Below are positions 47,808 through 56,013 of a stretch of DNA of 64,000 nt, one piece after another. The DNA is from Mesorhizobium sp. M4B.F.Ca.ET.203.01.1.1. GTDB taxonomy: Bacteria; Pseudomonadota; Alphaproteobacteria; Rhizobiales; Rhizobiaceae. Position 1 is the stretch's first letter. Every line of letters begins with the position of its first letter. Under the pieces are notes generated by a model. That model searched no databases. It was not told the DNA's origin and worked only from the letters and a program-made list of their open reading frames with translations. The stretch spans positions 248,001 through 312,000 of the forward strand of contig NZ_SRUO01000003.1 in the NCBI RefSeq assembly GCF_004791025.1, written 5' to 3'. The position numbers and the translations under genes are program-made.

Positions 47808-48764
47808 ATGACGGATCTCTTTTATCAGACGCCGGACAATCCGCCGCCGGAGAACGCCGCCGGCGGCTTCTTCACCACGCGTGACCGCAAGAAGATCCGC
47901 TACGGCGTCTTTGCCGCCACCACCCGCCCGCTCAAGGGCACCGTGGTCCTGCTCACCGGGCGCAACGAGTGCGTTGAGAAATATTTCGAGACCATCCGCG
48001 ATCTTTGCGGCCGCGGCTTCGGCGTCGCCACGCTCGACTGGCGCGGCCAGGGCGGCTCCGACCGGCTGATCGGCGACCGGCAGCGAGGCTACGTCCGCAG
48101 CTTCCGCGACTACGCCAGCGATCTCGAGCAGTTCTTCGAGGAGGTGGTGCTGCCTGACTGTCGCGGGCCCTACTACATCCTGGCCCATTCCGCCGGGGCG
48201 GTGGTCGCGCTGCTCGCCTCGCCTTCGATGGTCAATCGGGTGCGGCGCATGGTGCTGATCGCGCCTTTCCTGACCTTGCCCGATCTGCCGGTGTCGATAA
48301 GCACCGTCCGCCGCGTCTGCGCGGTGTTCTGCGCGATCGGCCTTGGCCGGCTCTATGCCGCCATGGGACCGCGGCCGAAGGAGACGACGCCGTTCGAGAT
48401 CAACAAGGTGACGTCGGATCCCGCGCGCTACCGGCGCAACACCGGCATCTACGAAGCCTGGCCGCAACTGGCGCTCGGCGGGCCGACGATCCGCTGGCTG
48501 AAGGCGGCGGCCGAGGCCTCCGTCAAGATAAGCGATCCGGATTTCATGGGCGCGATCCAGGTTCCGATGCTGGTGATCGCCGCCGGTGCCGACCAGGTCG
48601 TCTCGACCAAGGCGGTGGAAGCCTATGCCAGGCGCCTGCGCCTCGGCTCGCTGCTGATGATCGACGGCGCCCGCCACGAGATCCTGCAGGAGAAGGACCT
48701 CTATCGCGAGCAGCTTCTCGCCGCCTTCGACGCCTTCATTCCCGGAACCGGCGACGCGCCCTGA
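47808..48764 (+). CDS. Alpha/beta hydrolase, lysophospholipase-like
   Basis: A 318-residue alpha/beta-hydrolase of the PldB/monoacylglycerol-lipase type. The nucleophile elbow is AHSAGAVVAL (Ser), and the oxyanion region is VVLLTGRNECVEKYFETI. A likely acid/His pair lies in VIAAGADQVVS and DGARHEILQEKD. It probably cleaves lysolipids or other esters; no signal peptide is seen. The start MTDLFYQTPDNPP is chosen because the longer frame is unlike the family. Confidence 0.85.
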   Translation: MTDLFYQTPDNPPPENAAGGFFTTRDRKKIRYGVFAATTRPLKGTVVLLTGRNECVEKYFETIRDLCGRGFGVATLDWRGQGGSDRLIGDRQRGYVRSFRDYASDLEQFFEEVVLPDCRGPYYILAHSAGAVVALLASPSMVNRVRRMVLIAPFLTLPDLPVSISTVRRVCAVFCAIGLGRLYAAMGPRPKETTPFEINKVTSDPARYRRNTGIYEAWPQLALGGPTIRWLKAAAEASVKISDPDFMGAIQVPMLVIAAGADQVVSTKAVEAYARRLRLGSLLMIDGARHEILQEKDLYREQLLAAFDAFIPGTGDAP

Positions 48765-48867
48765 TCAGCGCCCGGGCACTGTCATGGCGTCCATGACCGA
48801 GGACAGCTGACAGCCTGCTCTCAGGACCAACGGCCGTCAGTCGCGCCCGGGGATCGACCGCGGGCTC

Positions 48868-49641
48868 TCAGCCGCGCAGAGCAGCCATCGCCGCCGCGTG
48901 CAGCTCCGGCGTCGCCGCCGCGAGGATGTCCCCGCCCTTCTCCGCCGGTCCGCCCTCAAACGTGGTGACGACGCCGCCCGCCTTCTCGATGATCGGGATC
49001 AGCGCCACGATGTCATAGGGTTTCAGCCCGGGGTCGGCGACGATGTCGACGCTTCCCGCGGCGACCATGGCGAAGGCATAGCAATCGGTGCCGTAGCGGG
49101 CGAGCTGGACCTGCTTTTCGAACTGGTCGTAGCGCGTGCGCGCCTCGCCCTTGAACAGCGCCGGCGTCGTCGTGAACAGCGTCGCCTTGGCGAGGTCGGT
49201 CGTCTTGCGCGTCGCAAGCTTGCGCGGCCCGCCCGGACCCTCATAGTGGGAACCGGACGCGTTGGCATAGAACAGCTCGCCGGTGAAAGGCTGCGACATC
49301 AGCCCGGCGACGGCGTCGCCCTCGACGGTCAGTCCGACCAGCGTTCCCCAGACCGGCAGGCCGGAGATGAAGGCACGCGTGCCGTCGATCGGATCGATCA
49401 CCCAGACATGCCGGCTGGAGATGTTCTCGCTGCCGTGCTCCTCGCCGAGAATGCCGTGATCGGGATACTCGGCCGATATCAGTGCGCGGATCGCCCGCTC
49501 GGCCTCGCGATCGGCTTCGGTGACCGGATCGAAGCTGCCAGCCTCCTTGTTGGTTACCGCGCCCTGGCTGCGGAAGCGCGGCAAGGTCTCGGCGGCGGCG
49601 GCATGCGCGATGCGCCGGATAAAGTCGATGCTGATGTCCAA
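48868..49641 (-). CDS. hisN: Histidinol-phosphatase, inositol-monophosphatase family
   Basis: A 257-residue magnesium-dependent phosphatase. The metal motif is GEEHGSENISS, then WVIDPIDGTRAFISGLPVWGTL, with a second motif at DPGLKPYDIVALIPIIEKAGG. The sequence is closer to HisN-type histidinol-phosphate phosphatases than to true inositol monophosphatase, but the substrate is not certain. The start is a TTG giving MDISIDFIRR, supported by GGGAGA upstream. The longer frame has no ribosome site. The MmgR sRNA starts 200 bases upstream on the other strand. Confidence 0.85.
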   Translation of the reverse strand: MDISIDFIRRIAHAAAAETLPRFRSQGAVTNKEAGSFDPVTEADREAERAIRALISAEYPDHGILGEEHGSENISSRHVWVIDPIDGTRAFISGLPVWGTLVGLTVEGDAVAGLMSQPFTGELFYANASGSHYEGPGGPRKLATRKTTDLAKATLFTTTPALFKGEARTRYDQFEKQVQLARYGTDCYAFAMVAAGSVDIVADPGLKPYDIVALIPIIEKAGGVVTTFEGGPAEKGGDILAAATPELHAAAMAALRG

Positions 49642-49804
49642 CTGATTCTCCCGCTTTGCAGCATGCCGTCCTTTGCCGATGATTTCCTGCCGGAACAAGG
49701 GGAGGGATCACTTTAGCGCCGCGGCAACTGTTGCCTGAATGTCACGCAAACGCCACCGAAACGCAATTTCCCATTCACTGTGAATTAAAAAAGCCTGAAG
49801 TCGA

Positions 49805-49832
49805 TTGACATTTGTGCATCGCACAATAGATT
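49805..49832 (+). promoter_or_regulatory. Promoter of the MmgR-type sRNA
   Basis: TTGACA at 49805-49810, a 16-base spacer, and TAGATT at 49827-49832. It matches the vegetative sigma consensus at -35 exactly and at -10 well. A TTGTGC / GCACAA inverted repeat lies in the spacer and could be a regulator site. The predicted start is near 49840. Confidence 0.78.
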
Positions 49833-49839
49833 TGTTCTC

Positions 49840-49923
49840 GGACAGGTTTTCCTGTCCATGCCCTCCTTGGGCGTTTCCTCCCTAGACTTCGACCGTGTCG
49901 TGAAAACGATGCGGTCTTTTTTT
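49840..49923 (+). ncRNA. mmgR: MmgR (suhB/alpha-r8 family) small RNA
   Basis: About 84 bases. It starts with a hairpin GGACAGG-TTTT-CCTGTCC, then the single-stranded decamer TTTCCTCCCT at 49874-49883, which is the strictly conserved motif of MmgR, and closes with a terminator. The terminator is an 11-base stem GACCGTGTCGT / ACGATGCGGTC (two wobbles) with loop GAAA and seven T residues. MmgR in Sinorhizobium is an Hfq-bound RNA that limits polyhydroxybutyrate accumulation, and its name in Rfam comes from the neighbouring phosphatase gene, here hisN. Promoter, body and terminator are all visible. Confidence 0.9.
49891..49923 (+). terminator. Intrinsic terminator of the MmgR sRNA
   Basis: Stem 49891-49901 and 49906-49916 with loop GAAA, then T7. 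It is the 3' end of the small RNA. Confidence 0.92.
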
Positions 49924-49958
49924 CACCGGCTCGCGGCGCGGGCGGGGAGCGCCTGGCT

Positions 49959-50900
49959 TTATTCGGCGGCCAGCGGCAGATCGACGAAATGATGGTCCGG
50001 CATCGCCATCAGATCGGCCGAGAAGCGGGTGAGGTCGTCGGCAAGCGCGTCGAAGCCGGCGGATTTCTGGAACGTCCGCTCGTTCATGTAGAGCCCGCGA
50101 TTGACCTCGATCTGCAGCGCATGCAGATGGCGCGCCGGACGGCCATAATGCTCCGTGATGAAGCCGCCGGCATAGGGCTTGTTGTGGGCCACCGTGTAGC
50201 CCATGCCGGTGAGCAGGGCGATCGCCGTCTCGGTCAGCGCCGCCGTCGCGGAAATCCCGAAACGGTCGCCGATGATGAAATCCGGTCGCACGCCGTTGTC
50301 GCCGACCCTGATGCTTGCCGGCATCGAATGGCAGTCGATCAGCACCGCGTAGCCGAACCTGGCATGCGTGCGGGTCAAAAGCCGCTTGAGCGTCTCGTGA
50401 TAGGGCTTGTACACGGTCTCGATGCGCGCCACAGCCTCGGCCAGCGGCAAGCGGCCGGAATAGATGTCGAGCCCCTCCCCGACGAGCTTGGGCACGGTGC
50501 CGAGCCCGCCGGCAACCCGCGCCGAGCGGATGTTGCAGAAGGACGGCACCGGCTCGGCGAACATGCGCGGGTCGAGCTCCCAGGGTTCCCGGTTCACGTC
50601 GAGATAGGCGCGCGGGAAATTCGCCGCCAGCAGCGGCGCGCCGAGAGCGACAGCGCCGCCGAACAATTCGTCGACGTAGCAATCCTCGGACCGGCGGATG
50701 GCGTTGCGGTCGAGCCTGGCCATGGCCAGGAAGCGTTCGGGATAGTGGCGGCCGCTATGCGGCGAGTTGAACAGGAAGGGGACGCGCTGCTCGGCGCCCG
50801 ATCGGATTTCGAAGGGTGGAACGACCGAAAAATCCTCGGCTGCCGTCTTCAATGTGAATGAACCGGGAAACAGCACTGCATCATGAGTCAAAACTGCCAT
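49959..50900 (-). CDS. N-formylglutamate amidohydrolase
   Basis: A 313-residue hydrolase of the N-formylglutamate amidohydrolase family, zinc-dependent. Signatures are FLFNSPHSGRHYPERF with the first His, then VLIDCHSMPAS and GRPARHLHALQIEVNRGLY. In histidine degradation such enzymes release formate from N-formylglutamate, but no hut genes lie nearby, so this may be a paralogue with another amide. It precedes cpdR divergently, an arrangement common in Rhizobiales. I prefer the ATG giving MAVLTHDAVLFPG. A GTG 25 codons upstream is possible. Confidence 0.85.
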   Translation of the reverse strand: MAVLTHDAVLFPGSFTLKTAAEDFSVVPPFEIRSGAEQRVPFLFNSPHSGRHYPERFLAMARLDRNAIRRSEDCYVDELFGGAVALGAPLLAANFPRAYLDVNREPWELDPRMFAEPVPSFCNIRSARVAGGLGTVPKLVGEGLDIYSGRLPLAEAVARIETVYKPYHETLKRLLTRTHARFGYAVLIDCHSMPASIRVGDNGVRPDFIIGDRFGISATAALTETAIALLTGMGYTVAHNKPYAGGFITEHYGRPARHLHALQIEVNRGLYMNERTFQKSAGFDALADDLTRFSADLMAMPDHHFVDLPLAAE

Positions 50901-51060
50901 TTCGACAGCCGCATGTCCAGCTTTTAGGCGCCCCGAACCCCTGCCCGAACTGAGTATAATACGGCCTTCGTTCACTTGATGTTTACCGTCACCTCCTCAT
51001 ATACAGGATGGTTAACGGGCTAGCCCGGCGCCAAGGTTGGGCGGGTGATTCGGACGGGAT

Positions 51061-51426
51061 ATGATGGCACGCATTCTGCTGGCGGAAGACGATGACGATA
51101 TGCGCCGGTTCCTCGTCAAGGCACTGGAGCGCGCCGGCTATCAGGTGAGCGATTTCGACAATGGCGCCAGCGCCTACGAGCGCTTGCGCGAGGAGCCGTT
51201 CTCGCTGCTTCTGACCGATATCGTCATGCCGGAGATGGACGGCATCGAGCTTGCGCGCCGCGCCACCGAGATCGACCCCGACCTCAAGGTGATGTTCATC
51301 ACCGGCTTCGCCGCCGTCGCGCTCAATCCCGATTCCAAGGCACCGAAGGACGCCAAGGTACTGTCGAAGCCGTTCCACCTGCGCGACCTCGTCAACGAGG
51401 TCGAAAAGATGCTGCAGGCGGCCTGA
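51061..51426 (+). CDS. cpdR: Response regulator CpdR
   Basis: A 121-residue single receiver domain without output domain. The acidic pair is in LLAEDDDDM, phospho-acceptor Asp53 in LLTDIVMPEMDG, the switch Thr in MFITGFAA and Lys in VLSKPFHLRDLV. It matches CpdR of Brucella, Sinorhizobium and Caulobacter nearly throughout. In its unphosphorylated form CpdR directs the ClpXP protease to cell-cycle substrates including CtrA. Start at the first or second of two adjacent ATG codons. Confidence 0.95.
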   Translation: MMARILLAEDDDDMRRFLVKALERAGYQVSDFDNGASAYERLREEPFSLLLTDIVMPEMDGIELARRATEIDPDLKVMFITGFAAVALNPDSKAPKDAKVLSKPFHLRDLVNEVEKMLQAA

Positions 51427-51540
51427 GGCGTTTCCGGCTCGATCGCGGCGCGCCTTCGGGGCGCGACAAAACGAGCCCTTCTTTCGTTTTTCCACCTATT
51501 GACGCGCTGGATCAAAAATGGTGTATGCGCGGCATCGGAT

Positions 51541-51615
51541 GGGCGTGTAGCTCAGCGGGAGAGCACTGCATTGACATTGCAGGGGTCACAAGTTCAATCC
51601 TTGTCACGCCCACCA
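51541..51615 (+). tRNA. tRNA-Val (anticodon GAC)
   Basis: Complete cloverleaf with acceptor GGGCGTG / CACGCCC, D-arm GCTC...GAGC, anticodon stem CTGCA / TGCAG with loop TTGACAT and T-loop TTCAATC. The CCA end is encoded. The anticodon GAC gives valine. Confidence 0.95.
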
Positions 51616-52112
51616 TCCTTTCAATAGCTTGGCGACCGGCCTCCGTCGTGGGGCACGCAAAAAACCGCTCGTTCTCGGCCGCCTCCTTTTACAAATCGCG
51701 CTGATGACCGTGCGCCTTGTCGACCGTCTTGGCGGACATGCCAAGCGTGCGCCCGCTTCCGAGATGTCGATCTAGCATGCTCGACGCAGCAGCCGAAGAC
51801 GCTGACTGGCGCGGCGATAGCTGCTTTGGATGATTGCAGCTGCGACCTCCTGTTGGGCAAATCGCCCCGCCGAGGTCTTGTAAGAGGACCGATGCACCGG
51901 AAGCGCCCGCAGAGGAAGGAGCGGCCCGGCATCTGTGGCGGGGAGGCCAGCAGATGCCGAGCCTGACCGGCGTGGTCATCGAAGGGCGGGCGCCGGCTAT
52001 CAAACATATACGTGCCAGCCAATATGACTGGAACACAACCAATTGAACGAAGGATGCAACTAAAAGGTGGAGTACGACCCGACCTACTCCCTGCGGCCTT
52101 GATCCCCCGCCT
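51616..52112. other. Non-coding stretch after tRNA-Val
   Basis: About 500 bases with no recognisable gene. Open frames exist on both strands, but their translations are rich in Arg/Ser/Cys with no family match and no ribosome site. A tRNA 3' end is a common integration site, but I find no second copy of the tRNA end, no integrase and no inverted repeats here. It could be the remains of a lost element. Confidence 0.4.
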
Positions 52113-52316
52113 TCACTGCGGCCGGGGATCGGGCCTGTGGTCGTGATTGCCGTTCTTGCCTTCGCGGCACGGCGCATCGCCAATGCCGCAGCATTTGCCG
52201 TGATAGGTGACGTTCGGCTTGAGGTTGTCGCAATCCCGGGGGGTGGTCGCCTTGCAGCCCGCGACCACCGAAGCGGCGACGACGGCAAGCAAGACGTTTC
52301 TTGAAACAGTAAACAT
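52113..52316 (-). CDS. Small cysteine-rich lipoprotein
   Basis: A 67-residue lipoprotein with lipobox VVAGC at residues 17-21. The mature part is short and has five cysteines including the acylated one (positions in GCKATT, RDCDN, GKCCG, APCREG), ending in a polar, His/Pro-rich tail (NGNHDHRPDPRPQ). No family recognised. GGAG lies 7 bases before the ATG, supporting a real gene. The four internal cysteines could form two disulfides or hold a metal. Confidence 0.68.
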   Translation of the reverse strand: MFTVSRNVLLAVVAASVVAGCKATTPRDCDNLKPNVTYHGKCCGIGDAPCREGKNGNHDHRPDPRPQ

Positions 52317-52449
52317 GGGCGTTCTCCTTGATGACCGCGTTTGTTACGCGGCGCTGGGTCGCGCCCCTCGATGGATTGGTTCAAACGAATCGGAAAAAAT
52401 CGGCGAACGATGCCCCGGGCGATCGCGCCTCCTGGTTCGGCGCGGAGCG

Positions 52450-53910
52450 TTAGAACCGCGCCAGTCCGGCGAGCCGCCACCTTAATTTCGCCAGCCGCCC
52501 CGCTTTCGGTTTTCGACCCTGCCTTATTCGCCGTTCGATTTTCCTGAACATGCGATTTGCCGGCTCCGCTGTCACCGACTGCCGCGCCATCGCCAGCGCC
52601 GCCTTCCTCTCGGCCGACACCTGCTGGCGGATCCAGGCCGAGCACGCAGCAGCACAAGGATAGCCAGCCCTGGCCGCCGCGAGGAAGAATTCGAAGTCTC
52701 TCATCAAGACAAAGCCGCCCGAAGCCTCGTCCCCGAGGACTTTCATCATCGGCAATGGGATTTGCGGGCGGGCCTGGAATTGCGCTGCCATCAGCGACCG
52801 CAAGACAGCCTCTCCCGACGGATAGTCGTGCTCGCGAAAATAGGCCGAGGCCATTTTCAGGGCATAGACGTCGTTTTGCGGATCCAGCCCGTGAGCCCTC
52901 TCGAGGATGTCACGCGCCTGCGCGGGACCGATCCGGTCTTCCAGGTTGAGAAAGGCCGCTTGATAGCCGAAGGCAGCCTCGAGCGGATGATAGTCGGCGT
53001 GGCGATCCTTCAATTCGTCCAGGATGATTTCCGCGGCTCGGGATTTATCGAACAGGGTGTTCGTCTCGATCAGGGGAATGCCGCCCATCAGCGACGCAAT
53101 CGAGGCAAAGATGCTGCTGCCTGCATGGATCCGCTGGCATTGCGCCATCAACGCCATTTCGAAGAATGCCCGCTGCGTCCGGTCCTCGAACGCGCCGGCT
53201 CCGAAGTCCTCCGCCAGCGACGCCCCGGTTTCAGCCTTCAGATAGTCGAGCGTGGCGCGGTCCTCTCCGATCAGCAGCGTCGCCAGGCCCATCGAGGACA
53301 ACTCCCTCACGATCGCCTTGGCCAGCGTCGCGGGGATGACCTTGCGACCGAAGACCAGCCGCGTCCGGTATTTGCCACGGACAATGTCGCCGCTGCGCAA
53401 ATGCAGCGCGGCCATGGGGCGTGGAAATCGATTGCGGGCGGCTGCGTCGGTCGCCTGCCGCACGCTGTCCGAGAAGCCGAAGCTGCGCAGCGCCCGGGAT
53501 GCGTCGAAGAGCCCGGCTTCTTCGCCGCGAAAAGGATCCAGGACGCGAAAGTCGTCGCAGATCCAACCGCTCGGATTGCCTGGTCGCTTGCCAGCTTCAA
53601 GACTGAGCCGCTTGAGGGTGGCCGCATCGAGAACGTCGAAATCGGATTCTCTGATCCGTGCCCCCAGCCAATGCCGTTCGATGAATTTGGCGGAGAAGAT
53701 CCTGTCTACGACATCGACGACGTGGAAGGTCTTGTCCGCAACGGACGTCCGGTTCCAGGTGAAGCCGAAGCGGTAGTCGAACGCGTCCGCGACCGACTTT
53801 GCATTGGCCATTGCCAGAAGGCGGCTGCCCAGCCCGTCCCTTCGCGTTGCGGCAATCAGCGGCGATTGCGGTTCAGCCCGCGCCGAGGCGGACGTCGCCT
53901 TTCTCGGCAT
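52450..53910 (-). CDS. Glycosyltransferase-like protein (possible fucosyltransferase) with TPR-like tail
   Basis: A 486-residue protein. The N-terminal part has RRDGLGSRLLA (23-33), like the glycine-rich motif of fucosyltransferases, and ALHLRSGDIV (168-177), like the HxRxGD donor-binding motif of GT11/GT23/GT65-type enzymes. RIHAGSSIFASIASLMGG (260-277) resembles the donor-pocket end of those domains. From about residue 300 the sequence is helical and TPR-like. Placed directly after gmd and fcl, it probably uses GDP-fucose. The acceptor is unknown. The start is uncertain: the ATG used overlaps fcl by 38 bases and has a weak ribosome site. Confidence 0.6.
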   Translation of the reverse strand: MPRKATSASARAEPQSPLIAATRRDGLGSRLLAMANAKSVADAFDYRFGFTWNRTSVADKTFHVVDVVDRIFSAKFIERHWLGARIRESDFDVLDAATLKRLSLEAGKRPGNPSGWICDDFRVLDPFRGEEAGLFDASRALRSFGFSDSVRQATDAAARNRFPRPMAALHLRSGDIVRGKYRTRLVFGRKVIPATLAKAIVRELSSMGLATLLIGEDRATLDYLKAETGASLAEDFGAGAFEDRTQRAFFEMALMAQCQRIHAGSSIFASIASLMGGIPLIETNTLFDKSRAAEIILDELKDRHADYHPLEAAFGYQAAFLNLEDRIGPAQARDILERAHGLDPQNDVYALKMASAYFREHDYPSGEAVLRSLMAAQFQARPQIPLPMMKVLGDEASGGFVLMRDFEFFLAAARAGYPCAAACSAWIRQQVSAERKAALAMARQSVTAEPANRMFRKIERRIRQGRKPKAGRLAKLRWRLAGLARF

Positions 53911-54835
53911 GCCGGAGAAACCACGCATAGGTCTGTTCCAATCCATCGCGCAGCGAGTAGCGCGGATGCCAGCCCGTGGCAAACAGGCGCGACACGTCCA
54001 TCAGCTTGCGCGGCGTGCCGTCCGGCTTGGTCGCGTCGAAGGTCACCGTGGCTTCGACGCCGACCACGGACAGGATCGTGCGGGCAAGCTCCCCAATGCT
54101 GATGTCTTCTCCCGAGCCGACATTGACGTGGCCATCGCCGGAATAGTTTTTCAACAGCCAGACCAGCGCGTCGGCGGCATCGTCGACATGCAGGAACTCG
54201 CGCATCGGCCTGCCCGATCCCCAGACCTGAAGGGTCCGCTCGCCGGCGCGCTTGACCTCATGGGCCTTGCGCATCAGGGCCGGCACGACATGGCTGCTGG
54301 TCAGGTCGAAATTGTCGCCCGGACCATAGAGGTTGGTCGGCATCGCCGAGATGTAGTCGACGCCATATTGCCGCCGGTAGGCCTGGCAGAGTTTCAGCCC
54401 GGCGATCTTGGCGACCGCATACCATTCATTGGTGGGCTCGAGCGGCCCGGTCAGCAGCGCGTCTTCCGGGATCGGCTGCGGCGCGTGTTTTGGATAGATG
54501 CAGGACGAGCCCAGGAACAGCAGCTTTTGCACCTCGCTGCGAAACGCGCTCTCCATGACATTGGTCTGCACGACAAGGTTCTCGTGCAGGAAGTCGACCG
54601 GAAGCGTGTCGTTGGCCAGGATGCCGCCGACCTTGGCGGCCGCCATGACCACCGCGTCCGGCTTGTGCTCGGCCATCCAGCGCCGCACGCCGGCCTGGTC
54701 GAGCAGGTCGAGCTCGCTGCGCGCGACCGTCAGGATCTCGCAGTCCTCGCCCGCCAGCCGGCGCACGATCGCCGAGCCGACCATGCCGCGATGCCCGGCG
54801 ACGAACACCCGTTTTCCCCTGAGATCGAAAATCAT
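53873..54835 (-). CDS. fcl: GDP-L-fucose synthase
   Basis: A 320-residue epimerase/reductase that converts GDP-4-keto-6-deoxy-mannose to GDP-L-fucose using NADPH. The Rossmann motif is [10 protein letters not shown], and the catalytic Ser-Tyr-Lys is in [11 protein letters not shown] and [12 protein letters not shown]. Length is normal. It overlaps the upstream gmd gene by 4 bases (ATGA), and its end overlaps the glycosyltransferase-like gene. Confidence 0.95.
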   Translation of the reverse strand: MIFDLRGKRVFVAGHRGMVGSAIVRRLAGEDCEILTVARSELDLLDQAGVRRWMAEHKPDAVVMAAAKVGGILANDTLPVDFLHENLVVQTNVMESAFRSEVQKLLFLGSSCIYPKHAPQPIPEDALLTGPLEPTNEWYAVAKIAGLKLCQAYRRQYGVDYISAMPTNLYGPGDNFDLTSSHVVPALMRKAHEVKRAGERTLQVWGSGRPMREFLHVDDAADALVWLLKNYSGDGHVNVGSGEDISIGELARTILSVVGVEATVTFDATKPDGTPRKLMDVSRLFATGWHPRYSLRDGLEQTYAWFLRHAEKGDVRLGAG

Positions 54836-55914
54836 GAACTCGCCCCCGAGCCACGTTCACCGGCCGCTATGGCGCCGGCCGAACGCTTGAGATCGGCCTG
54901 CACCATTTCCGCCACCAGCTCCCTGAACCCGGTCCTGTGCGACCAGCCCAGCTTCTCCCTGGCCTTGGACGCGTCGCCGACCAGGTGGTCGACCTCCGTC
55001 GGCCGGAAATAGCGCGGGTCGATGCGCACCACAATCGCACCTGAGCCGGCGTCGATGCCGACCTCGTCGGCGCCCTGGCCCTGCCATTGGATGGTGCGTC
55101 CCGTCTCGGCGAAAGCCAGCTCGACGAATTCGCGCACCGAATGCGTCTCGCCGGTCGCCAGCACGAAGTCGTCGGCCTCATCGTGCTGGAGAATGCGCCA
55201 CATGCCTTCGACATAGTCGCGCGCATGGCCCCAGTCGCGCCTGGCGTCGATATTGCCGAGATAGAGCGTATCCTGCCGCCGGTGATGGATCGCGGCCACG
55301 GCGCGCGTGATCTTGCGGGTGACGAAGGTCTCGCCACGGCGCGGGCTCTCATGGTTGAACAGGATGCCGTTGGCCGCGAACATGCCATAGGCCTCGCGAT
55401 AGTTGACCGTCGTCCAGTAGGCGTAGAGCTTGGCTGCCGCATAGGGCGAGCGCGGACGGAAGGGCGTGGTCTCGTTCTGCGGCGCTTCCGAGGCCTGGCC
55501 GTAGAGCTCGGAGGTCGAGGCCTGATAGAAGCGCACCGACTTTTCAAGGCCGAGGATACGGATCGCCTCCAGCAGCCTGAGCGTCCCCAGCGCATTGGCG
55601 TTGCCGGTGTATTCCGGTTCCTCGAAACTCACCTGGACGTGGCTCTGGGCGCCGAGATTGTAGATTTCGTCGGGCCGCGTCTCCTGCACGAGGCGGATCA
55701 GGTTGGCCGCGTCGGTCAGATCGCCATAGTGCAGGAAGAGGCGCGCGTCGCGCTCATGCGGATCGACATAGATGTCGTCGATGCGCCCGGTGTTGAACGA
55801 GGACGAACGGCGTTTGACGCCGTGGACGACGTAGCCCTTCTCAAGCAGCAATTGCGCCAGATAGGCTCCGTCCTGCCCGGTCACGCCGGTGATGAGCGCC
55901 ACTTTGCCCGTCAT
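54832..55914 (-). CDS. gmd: GDP-mannose 4,6-dehydratase
   Basis: A 360-residue NADP-dependent SDR enzyme, first step from GDP-mannose to GDP-L-fucose. Cofactor motif [12 protein letters not shown], family stretch [16 protein letters not shown], active-site region STSELYG, and [12 protein letters not shown] carrying Tyr and Lys. Length is as expected. It is first in the gmd-fcl-transferase operon. No GDP-mannose synthesis genes are in this window. Confidence 0.96.
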   Translation of the reverse strand: MTGKVALITGVTGQDGAYLAQLLLEKGYVVHGVKRRSSSFNTGRIDDIYVDPHERDARLFLHYGDLTDAANLIRLVQETRPDEIYNLGAQSHVQVSFEEPEYTGNANALGTLRLLEAIRILGLEKSVRFYQASTSELYGQASEAPQNETTPFRPRSPYAAAKLYAYWTTVNYREAYGMFAANGILFNHESPRRGETFVTRKITRAVAAIHHRRQDTLYLGNIDARRDWGHARDYVEGMWRILQHDEADDFVLATGETHSVREFVELAFAETGRTIQWQGQGADEVGIDAGSGAIVVRIDPRYFRPTEVDHLVGDASKAREKLGWSHRTGFRELVAEMVQADLKRSAGAIAAGERGSGASS

Positions 55915-56013
55915 TGTCCGTCTTCGCCCGCCCCTCGGGACGGATAGGGAAAACAGATTTGTCCGGCCAAGGCAAATTTGTGGTCTTCGATCGGAACCGA
56001 TCGGGCGTCGCGG

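Noticed and set aside
51541-52112. tRNA-Val as an attachment site for a genomic island
   Set aside because: No second copy of the tRNA 3' end and no integrase seen in the following sequence; kept only as a low-interest note.
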